In this document: piece after piece, positions 33,394-44,400 of the stretch
Layout: every line of letters starts with the position of its first letter
Numbering within the stretch: the first letter of the stretch is position 1
Source of the DNA: Paraphysomonas bandaiensis
Taxonomy: Eukaryota; Chrysophyceae
Length of the DNA stretch: 64,000 nucleotides
Assembly (NCBI GenBank): GCA_965644295.1
Contig: CBFFRP010000376.1
Coordinates: 62,001 to 126,000, forward strand
Direction: 5' to 3'
Position numbers and translations under genes: made by a program
Notes under the pieces: model-generated
Told to the model about the DNA's origin: nothing
What the model saw: only the letters and a program-made list of their open reading frames with translations
Database searches by the model: none

Positions 33394-33970
33394 CCCTCAA
33401 CAAAGTCAGACTCGCACCTTCTCGTGGTGTTCTGAGGGATAAGTACCGGAGAGATTTCTCCGGAAAACTAACGTGGGCTACAGAGTCAGCAGATATTGTT
33501 CTATGCCCGCTCATCTTGTGTGGTACAAGGAACACTATAACTAGTGTCACTGGTGTAGACGTCTTTGGGTCTAGACGAATAAACAGGCATCCCCAAATGG
33601 GTCCACCTCAAAGAGGCATCCGGGGTATTGGGCTGCCTACTGAAGCCAAGCATTCGGGCTAGTTCACCTTAAAGAGAGAGAGCGAAAGTGGTTGCACCTT
33701 CTGGTGCTTGCGGTGTATATAAGAAAATCTTATTATTACATGAGAACGGTTGTGTACAGAAACTAGTAATATATCTATAGACTAACTAAACTGGGCTTGG
33801 CATGTACTTCTAGTGGCGGGCAACCGTCTTGGGACTGCTTGTGCATCGCTGCGACCACCATGGTGCAACCGGTGCTTGCGGTGCAGCAGCTGTCGTAGCA
33901 CTAAATAGTAGGATATCATAGTTAAGCGTTAACTCTTAAACGCCTACAGCTAATAATAAGACATCTACTA
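33394..33970 (-). repeat. Dispersed repeat family 1, copy E, interrupted
   Basis: Runs from CCCTCAACAAAGTCAGACTC to AAGACATCTACTA. Around 33700-33855 about 150 bp of unrelated sequence splits the GGTTGCACC / GGTGCTTGCGG portion, which is then repeated at 33857-33885, suggesting insertion or rearrangement within the copy. Confidence 0.8.
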
Positions 33971-34476
33971 GTATTACTACTTTGTTAGAATACTACTTTT
34001 AAGGTCGTAAAACCATTGTGAAGTGTTGAGTCTGGAACTCGTTAAAACTGAAAACACACAGCTCAAATTCAACAGATATACCGAACATGTAACCGTAGCC
34101 CGTAGCCGTCTTACGCTTTCAACGGTTGTTCAGAGAATATGTTGTCACAGTACTTCATTCAACAGTGTTGCAGTACTTTTATATTTATCTACCATGCAAT
34201 GTAAAATATCAATATCATGTTCCCTAGCACCGTATGCTATATATATTTGAAAAGCGGATTGAGTACTAAATAGAGAATATTACGATGACAGATGGAGGTG
34301 ACTTATTATCGTAGTCATCTACCTCTATCCTTAAAAATAGTTAAAGATATATATACTACATTCAATATACAAAATATATTGCAGCGGAAATTTGAGGTAA
34401 GAATAAAAAAAAGATATCTACAATTGTGTTTGCTACAACACAAAGTGAAGGTGTACGTTGATAAGTACTTACTGTA

Positions 34477-36443
34477 TTAGACGATCTCAAATGCTTCTAC
34501 TACGGGAAGCACCTTTTTCGAGGAACTCGAAGATGTGGATCTAAAACTTTCAGTTCTTGGCGTCGCATACGCAATAAAGCGGGGAGACAAGTAGTGCACT
34601 CTCGTGCACTCTGCTGTGGTATGAATCGGCTCGCCCGAAGGAGTGTTGGGCATATAGCTTCGGTTGTACTCCGTTGCCGTTGTATATACCGGCTCAATTA
34701 TCGGAGCTGTGGGCGTAAATGACGTTCTTGATTCTATTGTCTCATGGACAGCAGACTGTACACTAGGTTTGGTATGTTTCAAACAGCAGGAATTACATCG
34801 TAGCCACAGCAGAAGAATCGAAGAGATAATGCATAACACAATTAGCATGTAGAATAGCAGCAGCATATTAGAATCATTTGAATCAAGCCCTAAGTCTTCC
34901 TTAGCGCTTTCTATGGCCACTGTAGGAGATGAAGTAGGCCACATTGAGACACTGGGTATTGGAGTGGGGGATATAGTAGGCGACCGAGTTACACGCGTCG
35001 GCTGCAGAGTGGGGGTGTGGGTGCTAACAGCATCCGTATACATTGATTCATATGAACTTATCATTTTCACGTTGACCAACCGACTTGCAACGTCATACGA
35101 ATGGCCTCCAAAAGATGAACTTCCCCAAGTGACGACTGTGCCGTCAAATTTCAAGGCAGCGAAGGCCTGAGAATTGGAGGATATGGACTTCACATCCATA
35201 AGCTGGTTAGATACGGATAAGGGAATATTTCCACCATAACGACTATCTCCCCATGCGACCACAGTATTGTCTGATAGAATAGCAGCCATTGCACCAGTGG
35301 TAGATACCATGCTCTTCACACCGACTGCCATCGCATCCTTCTCCTGGTTCGAGGGAATGTAGTATCCCCATACCACAACCTCCCCGTCGAGGAGCTCTGC
35401 AGCGAATGTCGACAAAGCAGTGAACACTCTGCGCACCTTCTCACCTTGAATTTCAGGTGGAATATCGGCACTGTCACCTCTACCCCAGGCCACCAAAGTA
35501 CCATCTTCCTTTAACGCACAGAAGGCGCTCGGATTGGAATACAATGAACGAACTCCTCCGTTTGAACTGAGGTCTGCGGATAAAGCGGAGCAATCTCCCC
35601 CTTGGTTTGCGTCTCCCCAGCAAATCACACTGCATAACGTCACCATGAGTATATTAATAACGGAAAGATAAAAGTGAAATCACACAGCTTTTACATCATG
35701 CCTCACCTCCCGTCAGCACGAAGTGCTGCATAAGCTTCAGCAGTCGTAGCAATAGCTGTAATGCCTCCAGCAGCCAACTGACTCGATATATCTAACGATA
35801 AATCATGTTTTCCCCATGGCACCACGCGTCCGCCCCCTAACAACGCTGCAAACCCTAAACGGTTCGAATATATCCAGCTGATGTCCTCACTCGACAGCTG
35901 CGCAGAAACTGAGGATAAGTCACCTCCGCGTTCAGGATCTCCCCATGCAACGACCCTACCATCAGAGGATACGGCTACAAATGCGTAATACGCTGGAAAA
36001 ACGCGCTGTATATTCACGAGATGAGACGATACCGAATCGCAACTTCCTCCTTTCGACGACTCTCCCCACGTGACAACTCGGCCACTCGACTTAATCGCAG
36101 CGAATGCATAAGGGTTAGGTACAATGCTGACAACACCGCTGTTAAGTGATGACTCCATATCACCCGCATAGCCGCCTTGACCCTCCCGCCCCCATGTGAC
36201 CACACGACCACTAGAACTAATAGCTGCATAAGCGGATAATGTCGAGTACACCGCTCGGATATTCTTCAGATATCTCTGCACTGAACTAGAGTCACCCCCG
36301 CGGCTGTTGTCTCCCCATGTGACCACTCTCTCATCTCCTCTAATAGCAGCGAATGAGAAATAGTTATGATTAGAAGCATGCTGAGAGTGAACGCTGACGA
36401 GAAGAGAAATGAACAACAGAGCCGCCGATAAGAGCATGTTCAT
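34477..36443 (-). CDS. Membrane-anchored RCC1-type repeat protein
   Basis: Two exons, 35707-36443 and 34477-35629, joined over a 77-nt GT-AG intron inside a repeat (ADGSVICWGDANQGGD after splicing); 629 residues. The signal peptide is MNMLLSAALLFISLLVSVHS. About nine repeats of roughly 45-50 residues follow, with consensus GRVVTWGxxxxGG then a variable part and AFAAI, resembling RCC1-like beta-propeller blades. Next is a Pro/Thr-rich stalk (HTPTLQPTRVTRSPTISPTP), a transmembrane helix (MLLLFYMLIVLCIISSILLLW), and a cytosolic tail with two similar blocks (IIEPVYTTATEYNRS, GEPIHTTAECTRV). This is a type I surface protein, not nuclear RCC1; ligand binding or adhesion is an inference. PT-rich stalks are common in stramenopile surface proteins. 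It is divergent from the dioxygenase gene. Confidence 0.85.
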
Positions 36444-36904
36444 CCGCAGCTCACTTATACGGGCAGTGCTTCCTGCGCATAACTTACACACATAATAAAA
36501 TAGGAAAGATGATTCAGCTCACGGCCATGTGTAGGTTCTACCTTCATATGCGCTGGTTCTGTATGGACATATCCAGCCTACAGCAGCTCATACACACACA
36601 CATACTGTACGAGCCTTCTTCATACCAAAAGAACAGCAACGGGCTGTTCGAAATTTAACACTACCCAATCAAAAATGGTTTCCGTGATATTATTGGTTAG
36701 ATTTTATAGGAAATGGCATGATATGTATGTACATGTATATGATATGTATGTACATATATATGATATGTATGTACATGTATATGATATGTATGTATGTATG
36801 TACGTATGGATGGATGTATTCAGGTACTGTAGGTAGATGGACATATTTAAGTACATTTTGTGAATGTGTGATTTATCCGCCTGGTGCCTGTGTAGAGGTA
36901 TCAG
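36444..36904. other. Divergent intergenic region with a 21-bp minisatellite
   Basis: Between the RCC1-type and PhyH-like genes. At 36719-36802 four tandem 21-bp units based on TGATATGTATGTACATGTAT occur, degenerating into TATG repeats. ORFs in it are repeat artefacts. Confidence 0.7.
36719..36802. repeat. 21-bp minisatellite, four units
   Basis: Unit TGATATGTATGTACATGTAT plus A, with single-base variation in unit 2 and a degenerate last unit. Confidence 0.9.
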
Positions 36905-38274
36905 ATGAAGACCCGTGCTGGACATCTGTCCCCAGACGAGCTTCTTCTCTTTATCAGACAGGGTTTTTTGCATATTCCAGGAGCGTTTTCTGAGGAAACA
37001 GCAGCTGCCTGCAGGTCAGAGTTATGGTCTCATCTGGAGAAGGACGGCATTGTTCAAAGCGACCCGTCCACATGGGTGATGAAACATAGTCTGTCTAATA
37101 TATTTACTTCGAAAGATGGGCCTCCGTGGTCACATGTGTCATCTCAGAGGCTCATATCTGCTGTGGCTGATGTACTGGGCGAGGATGTCAGTGATGATGA
37201 TATTGGTTTTGGGTGGTGGATGATTACTTTTCCGGGGTTCAGCTCGCCTCCGTGGTGTGTAGATGGCCGATGGCACGTTGACGGGTATTGGTATCAGCAT
37301 TACCCGTTCAGCAAAGAGATTGGTTTAGTATTGATTATGCTTTTCTCAGACGTTCTTCCTGGTGGAGGCGGAACTGCTGTAGCTGAAGGGTCTCATCGAT
37401 GTGTCGCGCGTGGACTAGCTGAGGCAGGCCTTCGAGGAGCTGGGCCAGGAGAGCTGGCGTGTGGAGTGTCTACATGCATGGAATCTGGTTCGCACACTAT
37501 TCATGAGCTGACAGGCTCTGCTGGTGATGTGTATTTAATGCATCCTTTTCTGATTCATGCCAGAAGCAGCAATCTAGGTATCGCATATTTGTAGTGAAGA
37601 CAAATACTTTTAACAGTGTAAACGTATAGTGGAGTATTAATTACTGTAATAGATATTGGTCTGCGCGTTTGATGTAGTGCGTAGGTAAGCAAGATGAACT
37701 TGCCGCTGTCAGATTCATGTGCCATCCGAGCGTTCCCTTGAAAGCTCATATGAACTTCGATCAGGATCCCAGTAATATGAGTCCCCTAGAGACATCTATT
37801 TATACGGCCTGTGAGGGGTATTCCTATTTTCCTAAAGGTTCAGATGAATCCTTACACTCGAGTACTGCAGATGTTGAGACTGACGACAAACTTTTAAAAT
37901 GGCCGTGGCTATGGGATTGCGGTTGTTGTTTTCATACTAATGGGGAGGACTTGCGCCCAATGTTGCGCTGCATAACCCCTGCCGCTTGTGAAGATTTGGT
38001 AGAGAGGAAGCGTAAAAGGTCTCAAGAAGACAGTGATGAAGACGAAGTTAGAAAGAACAACTCTCTTGAGAGTGTTCAGGGTAGTGACGATGATAGAAGT
38101 AGATCACATAACCATAATTCCCTTCATACGAGCAATTTTTCTGATGACAGTATCTGTGATGAAGCAGTGTCTACGGCGGGAGTGAAATGTGTCGTAAGTA
38201 CTGTGGGTATTGAGCAGATAGCTACGGTGATGGGGTTTGGAGGGTTCTCATCATCTCGTCGTGAATACTATTAG
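36905..38274 (+). CDS. Phytanoyl-CoA dioxygenase (PhyH)-like protein with disordered tail
   Basis: Two exons, 36905-37577 and 37685-38274, joined over a 107-nt GT-AG intron so that NLGKQDELAAVRFMCHP is continuous; 420 residues. Fe(II)/2-oxoglutarate oxygenase layout: LSPDELLLFIRQGFLHIPG at the start, the metal-binding HxD in GRWHVDGYW, DVLPGGGGTAVAEGSH, the distal His in LMHPFLIHARS. The catalytic domain ends near residue 290. A Lys/Ser/Asp-rich tail (RKRKRSQEDSDEDE) follows and the last residues read ATVMGFGGFSSSRR, resembling the short MGFxxF motif at the end of some spliceosomal proteins. There is no presequence or clear peroxisomal signal. The domain call is secure; the substrate (lipid, small molecule or protein) is unknown. 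Confidence 0.85.
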
Positions 38275-39900
38275 CCTGGTAATATATGTTTACTTTGGTA
38301 GTACCTCCCATCATGATATGGCATGCTTTTTTCACAATGTGAGGCGGCATGCAACACAACTTATTCGTATTGAGTTATTGCCAGAAAGATTGATAAAAAA
38401 TTTGAAGTACCCAGTAATATTTCAGCACAGATAAATGTTGCGGTTACAACGCGAAAACGGAGAAAAGTGCGACCAATAAGAAACTCGACGTACTGCGCAT
38501 CCAAGGTTTTGTTCTAGGTCAGTATGGCATGTACGGAGAAGTAGAAGCGTGATTATTGTAGTCGTGTTTTGGGGGATATATAATTTTGCATTGTTTGATG
38601 CAATGCGTGGGAGATATAAAATGTATGATAGTAGAGGTATCCAGCAATAATAATAATTGCATTTATTAACCAAGTATCTAATTATTGCCAATTAACTGCC
38701 TTCAATTCTATTGCTAATTTTTAGAAAAGTTTTCTGAACTACAATCTCACCCCCAAAGATGCCGATTTGCACTCGGAAGCATCAACATTTCAAGGTGTCA
38801 TTCGATTGCGATAACCTCTCACAGCATTGGTAGTGCTTTACAAACGCTTCATGCAATGATATCATGTTGGCTGCTCGGTTGCCGTCGACTTCCTCATCCT
38901 ACTTCCCTTTATCCTAATGCCAGAAGCACTACAATGAACAAGTGTAGATCATTGCAGAAGGTGCACAACAGCATCAGTAATTATTTTCGGTTTATTGAGA
39001 CCTGAAATGCTTTATTTGAGGAAATAGTAAGTTCTGCTCTAACAACTGAAACCTTTAGTAAAGAAAACTTAACATAGCTAATTAGTAAAGAATACTTAAC
39101 ATAGCAATTTTTTCAACGACAAATACTTTATATGAGTGCAAGTAATATATCAAGCCGATTTGTCTGAGGTTTAATCCGTTTTCAACATAGAATTCTCAAT
39201 AACTTCTCGATCGCACGCATCAACACATAAAGCAGCAATGAACACGAGATATATTACCACTTTCTACACAATGATGGATGACTCATTTCTTATTGTTGCA
39301 ATATGTTGCGTAGGTATTGATTCCCCATCTATGATTTTTCTACCCGCACACCCCCTCTGTCATATCGGCTACTCATGCAGAAACGGGCGACTTGCTTCTC
39401 TAGCCACCCGTTTAGAAAACAATACGCTTCTCGTAAGCATATGTATTGACTGAACATTGACTATTACACGGGGTTCTCCGGATCACGCAATTATTGTATA
39501 TAGATAGTTAGAGGGCTTGCTTGGCTGGGATTCCAGTGAGAATGTACGGTATCATCACATTTGAGTTCGTCAACGGTATAATTAATATTTTTCCATGGAT
39601 CATTAAAGGGGAAACATTTTAAATATAGAACATGCTTGTAACCTCTAGCCTTATTCCTTACTCGCCAAGGTAGTAAATTTAGAGCAGATAGAACATGTAA
39701 ATAACTACTTTCCAGTAAAATGACAATTATACTTATATCTACCCAAAAGAACAATGTAATGAAGTACACGTGTTGCGTAAAGACAACTAGTAATTGATGG
39801 AAAGTGAACCGCCTAAATCTTCCCCTTCCTAGCCACTGATCGTGATATAACAGACTCCGCCACTGAAAACACGGTTAACAAAGAGTAGTAAAAATAAAAC
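38275..39900. other. Intergenic, 1.6 kb, contains a copy of repeat family 2
   Basis: Between two convergent genes. The stretch 38640-38920 is similar in reverse orientation to 47420-47760. ORFs here (e.g. 39238-39453) show no features of real genes. Confidence 0.5.
38640..38920 (+). repeat. Dispersed repeat family 2, copy 1
   Basis: Shared words with the inverse copy at 47420-47760 include TTATTGCCAATTAACTGCCT, GATGCCGA.TTGCA, CATCAACA.TTCAAGGTGTC and CATTGGTAGTGC. The copies are clearly diverged with gaps, so this is an old element. Confidence 0.65.
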
Positions 39901-41144
39901 TCAGCGGTACACACTGCACGCTTCTGTACCTGATGCGTGAGAATTAGTGGACATATTTGAGGCAGTTGACATTGTATCAGAATAGCCTGAGCGCAGGTTC
40001 TTCCTCTCACGAGCAAGTGCTGCAGCCCCACTCGGATGTTTTAGTGATGTTAGAACCGTTGCAGCGGCACCCGAGCGAGCACTTGCCATGGCCCCCGGAC
40101 CAGATCGCTCCATCATACGTGACCTCTCAGATACACCAGTGCCTACATCAGTGTCATTTCAGGGCAAATATCCTTAGCGTATTAATTGGTTCATGGGTAC
40201 CAAAAAATACAGGATGTATGCACTCCACAGTACATGAAAATAATGGCAGCGTACCTATTCGAGAAGAGGCGACAGAAGACCCTCTCGATGACCCCCGAGA
40301 GGATTTTGCATCAGAGAGTGACATCATTCCTGTGAAATGAACGAGTGGCTTAGAATCTAATGGTATTACGCGCGAAAAGAGAATATGTTCGTATAATAGA
40401 GAATGCTTTGGGAGTCGCGTACGAAGCACCAGGTAGTCAAATATATACACACCTGAATGTTTGGGGGTTGACTTCGGAGCTGGAACATTTCCCTCGACAA
40501 AACTTCCGTACTCTTCGGCAAACTCTTGTACTGTACAAGAAAGCATGAATACGTTGTCCGTTCCTCTGTCCACCAACACCTTGGCAGCTTCACGCGCACT
40601 TTTCTCATCGTCGGATACAACGATAACTAAATGACCCTCCTTATTGCGAAAGACTGGTAACTCTGGGTGAACTTGATCTCGCCTTAGCATTACAGATGGA
40701 AAGCTTCGAGCCTGTAGCATATGGTAGTCATTGAAAGCAGCCGGGTCGCGAATATCCAGTATTAGGTACGGTTTGCTATACGTCGGCTTCGATGATTCGG
40801 TATAAGTAACAATTTTCGGACCATCAAATGAAGAATCGGCTTCTGCAATATCTTCATATTCATCAGCCTCATACTCACTATACAACTCATACATCTGCCT
40901 CTTAGACAATCGGAAGAATATCTCATCTCGCCGTTTGCTGAATTCACTGTTACTGATAAACTTAACCTTATTTACAGTGCATCCCGTGTCTAACTTGGAT
41001 TCTATGTTCGCATACTGTCATCCATCAACAACAAGAGCACATCATCGACATTAACAGGAACATATATATGCCAACCTTTTTATTCTGAGGGACCTTCTTC
41101 TCCATCACCGACAGACCTTTACCAGGGGCTTTCTTGTACGCCAT
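39901..41144 (-). CDS. CEP41: CEP41-like centrosomal/ciliary protein with rhodanese domain
   Basis: Four exons joined in phase, start at 41144 (MAYKKAPGKGLSVMEKKVPQN). The N-terminal block KKVPQNKKYANIESKLDTG followed by RRDEIFFRLSKRQMYEL matches the start of animal CEP41 (PQNPKY...LDTG...KKDELFKRL). A rhodanese domain (about 95-185) reads KPYLILDIRDPAAFNDYHM, HLVIVVSDDEKSAREAAK, DNVFMLSCTVQEFAEEY. The usual active-site Cys loop is close to SCTVQE but not a standard CxxxxR loop, so sulfurtransferase activity is doubtful, as in the family. The tail is Ser/Ala-rich. In animals CEP41 acts at centrioles and cilia and is needed for tubulin glutamylation. It is divergent from GBA2 over 342 bp. Confidence 0.85.
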
Positions 41145-41486
41145 CACAAGCCTGTCTGTTATTCAGAATACGAGAAGATGCTGATCGATAGCGCTCGCGT
41201 ATACTCCGCTGAGTTAAGTGGGCGATCAGACCAGAGAGAAATTTAAATCATTGTAACTCCTCCACTCCGCCGTATACGGCACTGTATAGCATACTACACT
41301 CATATCATATGATGCGTATAGACTGGGGAGTGTACCGTATTCCGTATTCGGTATGTAAGTTCTAGGCATGTACTGCTGTATATGGTACACTGCACATACG
41401 CCTGTATGCATACAGTCAGCAGATCAGATCAGATCAGATCAGATCAGAATCATCTACTCGTTAGTTCAGCTATATACGAATCTAAT
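41145..41486. promoter_or_regulatory. Shared divergent promoter of CEP41 and GBA2
   Basis: 342 bp between start codons. Contains, at 41272-41293, the 22-bp element whose first 20 bases are GTATAC-GGCACT-GTATAGCA, nearly identical to 15313-15334. It also carries a pentanucleotide microsatellite (AGATC x5, about 41421-41447) and CTGTA/GTAC words. Confidence 0.5.
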
Positions 41487-44400
41487 ATGAAATCTATTCC
41501 ACTCCATCGATGGTCCCGTCAGTTAAGTGACCCTGAGCCTGAGAGGAATGTTCATTACTTCTCTCGTCCCCCTGTAATGGAGGCTCTCAGTCTATTGCCA
41601 GTAGCTGCTCGAGTTGGATCGTAGGTCACCTCATACCACTATAATCAACCTGATTGTACGCTGCAGATACATATCTCGAGAGCGTCAAAACAATCGTGAG
41701 CCGATATTCGATTTGAATGTGAGTGAGTACTGTTGTTCTATGTGCCCTCAATGCAGCTACAGGGCGTCATGATGGAGCCTCCTAATCCCGGGCCATACGC
41801 AGGCTGTCCTTGTGGCGGACTTGGTGGTGGATCTATTGGAAGAGGTATTACCGTTTTAACAATTTTGTGTATCGTGACAAGTGTTACTTCGTTTAGGCTA
41901 CAGAGGAGATTTTCGTCGATGGTCTCTACATCCTGGGAAGTACAGTCATGAGACTGTGCATAGTAATCAGTTTGCTGTTCGCGTGAAGCACGGAGATAAC
42001 GTTTACTCTAAGGTGGATATATATCTGCATTCACTTTGTGACAATCATTTGAACCCACAGGTGCTTTCAGTGTTTGATGGCCGTCAAAGCCACCATATGC
42101 GCAACTGGGACTGGTGCAGAACATTTTGATCGCTAGTTTTTCTCCTGTTCTTACAGTTGGTCTTACCTAATTTCAGGGGTGTATCTAAAGATAAAGTAAC
42201 GTATCATGCTCTCTTCCCGCGGTATTGCCCACAATGTGTCGTTTTGTTTTCAGCTGATGGTTGGATACAGGGCTTGGACCGAGTTCAAGCAACCTGTGCC
42301 GGGAATAGACATCACTATTATTCAAACCTCCCCTGTCATTCCTCACAGGTGAAAAATCGGTATGTGATATATCTATGTGACAGAAATTGCAGTTATAGCG
42401 AAAGCTGCCTGCCTTGCTGTGTATTCGAAGTTGAAGTCACAAACACTACTCAGGCTGATATTGAGGTAATATAACCGTTGTACGTGAGGGTAAATTCCAC
42501 AGATGCTTACGCTGTCCTATTGCAGTGCTCGATTATGTTTTGTTTCGAAAACAATGATGGATGCGCTACTTCGGACCCTCTTCAGTCGAATGGATTTGCG
42601 CACAAGCAATTTAATATATCTCGGAGTGAAAGCCGGAAAGTGCGTGTGTAGAAATTTGTGTCTGATTACTTGTTTGATATACACATTGAAGCAGCCAGAC
42701 TCGTTGTCATCTGATGGACCGGAAAATCTAACATCTAATAATGAAAATGAGTTTGGAGCTTCGGTCAATCGCCGATGTGTTGGCGTGTGTATGGCGCGAC
42801 ATAAGATTACTCGTGTTCGCCGCAATAACCACAGCGTAGGAGTGCATGAAAGGGAGGAACAGCGCTCCCATGAGCAGCAAGTACCGACAATTTTTAATTG
42901 CCAAGGATGGAGTAAACCAGAAGAATATATATATTGTGATCAAGTGTGACCTATGAGATTGCCCACGAAACTGTGACTAACGGTGTTATAGGGGTCTTTT
43001 GGAATTGCATGTGACGAAGACAATACTGCTTCGGACTCTGCTTCAGTGTGTGAACAGGTATTGTACTTCATTTTTGTATAGCTGTGTTTCATGCGACTAT
43101 ATGTATATCAGATGCTGATCAAAGGCTCCTGTAAAGAGGGGTATGGAGAGCGCATTGTTAGAGCTCAAGATGTGTGGGAATGCTTCCACGATACTGGTGA
43201 GTCAGAAAGAAAACTATAATTATTATAATTATCGTGTAGGGTCACTGAAGGATGTCAATGACAACGAATTATATCGCTCACATGAGCATCGACCGAAGAA
43301 TAGTGCCGTGTCGGGAAGGCCAAATCAAATGACAAATGATACGGAGGAGCAGTTTGACCTCGATGATGCTTTAAAAACTCCGCCGAGTAAATATATTTAT
43401 GCTTTTTTGTTCTGATTGTGAATTTATATTATACTGCCCCAGGGTGTGGCGTTGGTGCATGTGTTTGCCTGAAAAAGACTCTGTGCGGACAAGACAAATC
43501 AGTCTATGCATTCTCTCTAGGTACTTCTCACTATAACTGCATTCTATACTATATCATTCAGTACTGGACAGCATGGGACAACCCTATTGTTAGATTTGGA
43601 GGTGGGCGGCCGTACAGAAGGTATTACTCCAGGTAATACGCCCCCTTGTCAGGGGTTATTTTCATGTAGTGTGTCGTAAGTGTAGGTTCTTCGGTGTCAG
43701 CGGCCTGTGTGCACCGACTATCGCAGCATTCGCTCTGAGTCAAGTAGACAGGTTAGCCACGTACATATTTATTATCTCTCTGTAGAGTGTACATGTAATT
43801 ATTAGTGCGAATTGTAAGCGGTAATCATAGGTGGCACGAAGCAATATGCGAGTGGCAGAATAAAGTTTTAGAGAGCGACACGCTTCCAGATTACTACAAG
43901 TACGCACCGCACCGTCTGATAGAGCAGTATATGTTAACCTTGTGCCATCCCAGACACCAGTTGTTCAATGAATTGTATTTCTTAGTTGATGGAGGGACGG
44001 TGTGGGTAGATGGATGTCATTCAGGTACATAGTGGCGCTGAAAATGTACACAGTCATCCAAGTCGTGTATTGAATGCAAGTTTTGCAGATACTAGTCTGA
44101 GGCCAGTGAAGCACCCTAGCATTATCACTCCATCAGACACACATCAGGGAAAGCGGTTCTATGATTCTAGTATAATACATTTATCTGATGTCGGCATTAG
44201 CCATGATCAGTTGTGTTCTGCGGTTGAAATGCAGCAACACTTAACTAGCATTGTACATGAGCTGCAGAAGCAGAACGAAATAATTAAAGCTGGACAAGGA
44301 AAACAAGCAGATGTAGGCAGATTTTTGTATCTTGAAGGCCACGAGTATTTGATGTAAGCAATTTATATATAATTGGTGTGGTGGTAGTGTGTGTCCACAT

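Larger units (their letters stand above)
31335..34476. other. Repeat-rich intergenic region, 3.1 kb
   Basis: Contains a 105-bp tandem duplication, a decayed GC-rich ORF, a partial repeat copy at 32955-33141 and a full but interrupted repeat copy at 33394-33970. The remaining sequence is AT-rich with no supported gene. Confidence 0.7.

Noticed and set aside
36718-36993. ORFs over the 21-bp minisatellite
   Set aside because: Repeat translation (Met-Ile-Cys-Met-Tyr); the downstream dioxygenase exon is in another frame.
39238-39453. Short ORF between the dioxygenase and CEP41
   Set aside because: No splice context or domain; lies in repeat-containing AT-rich sequence.
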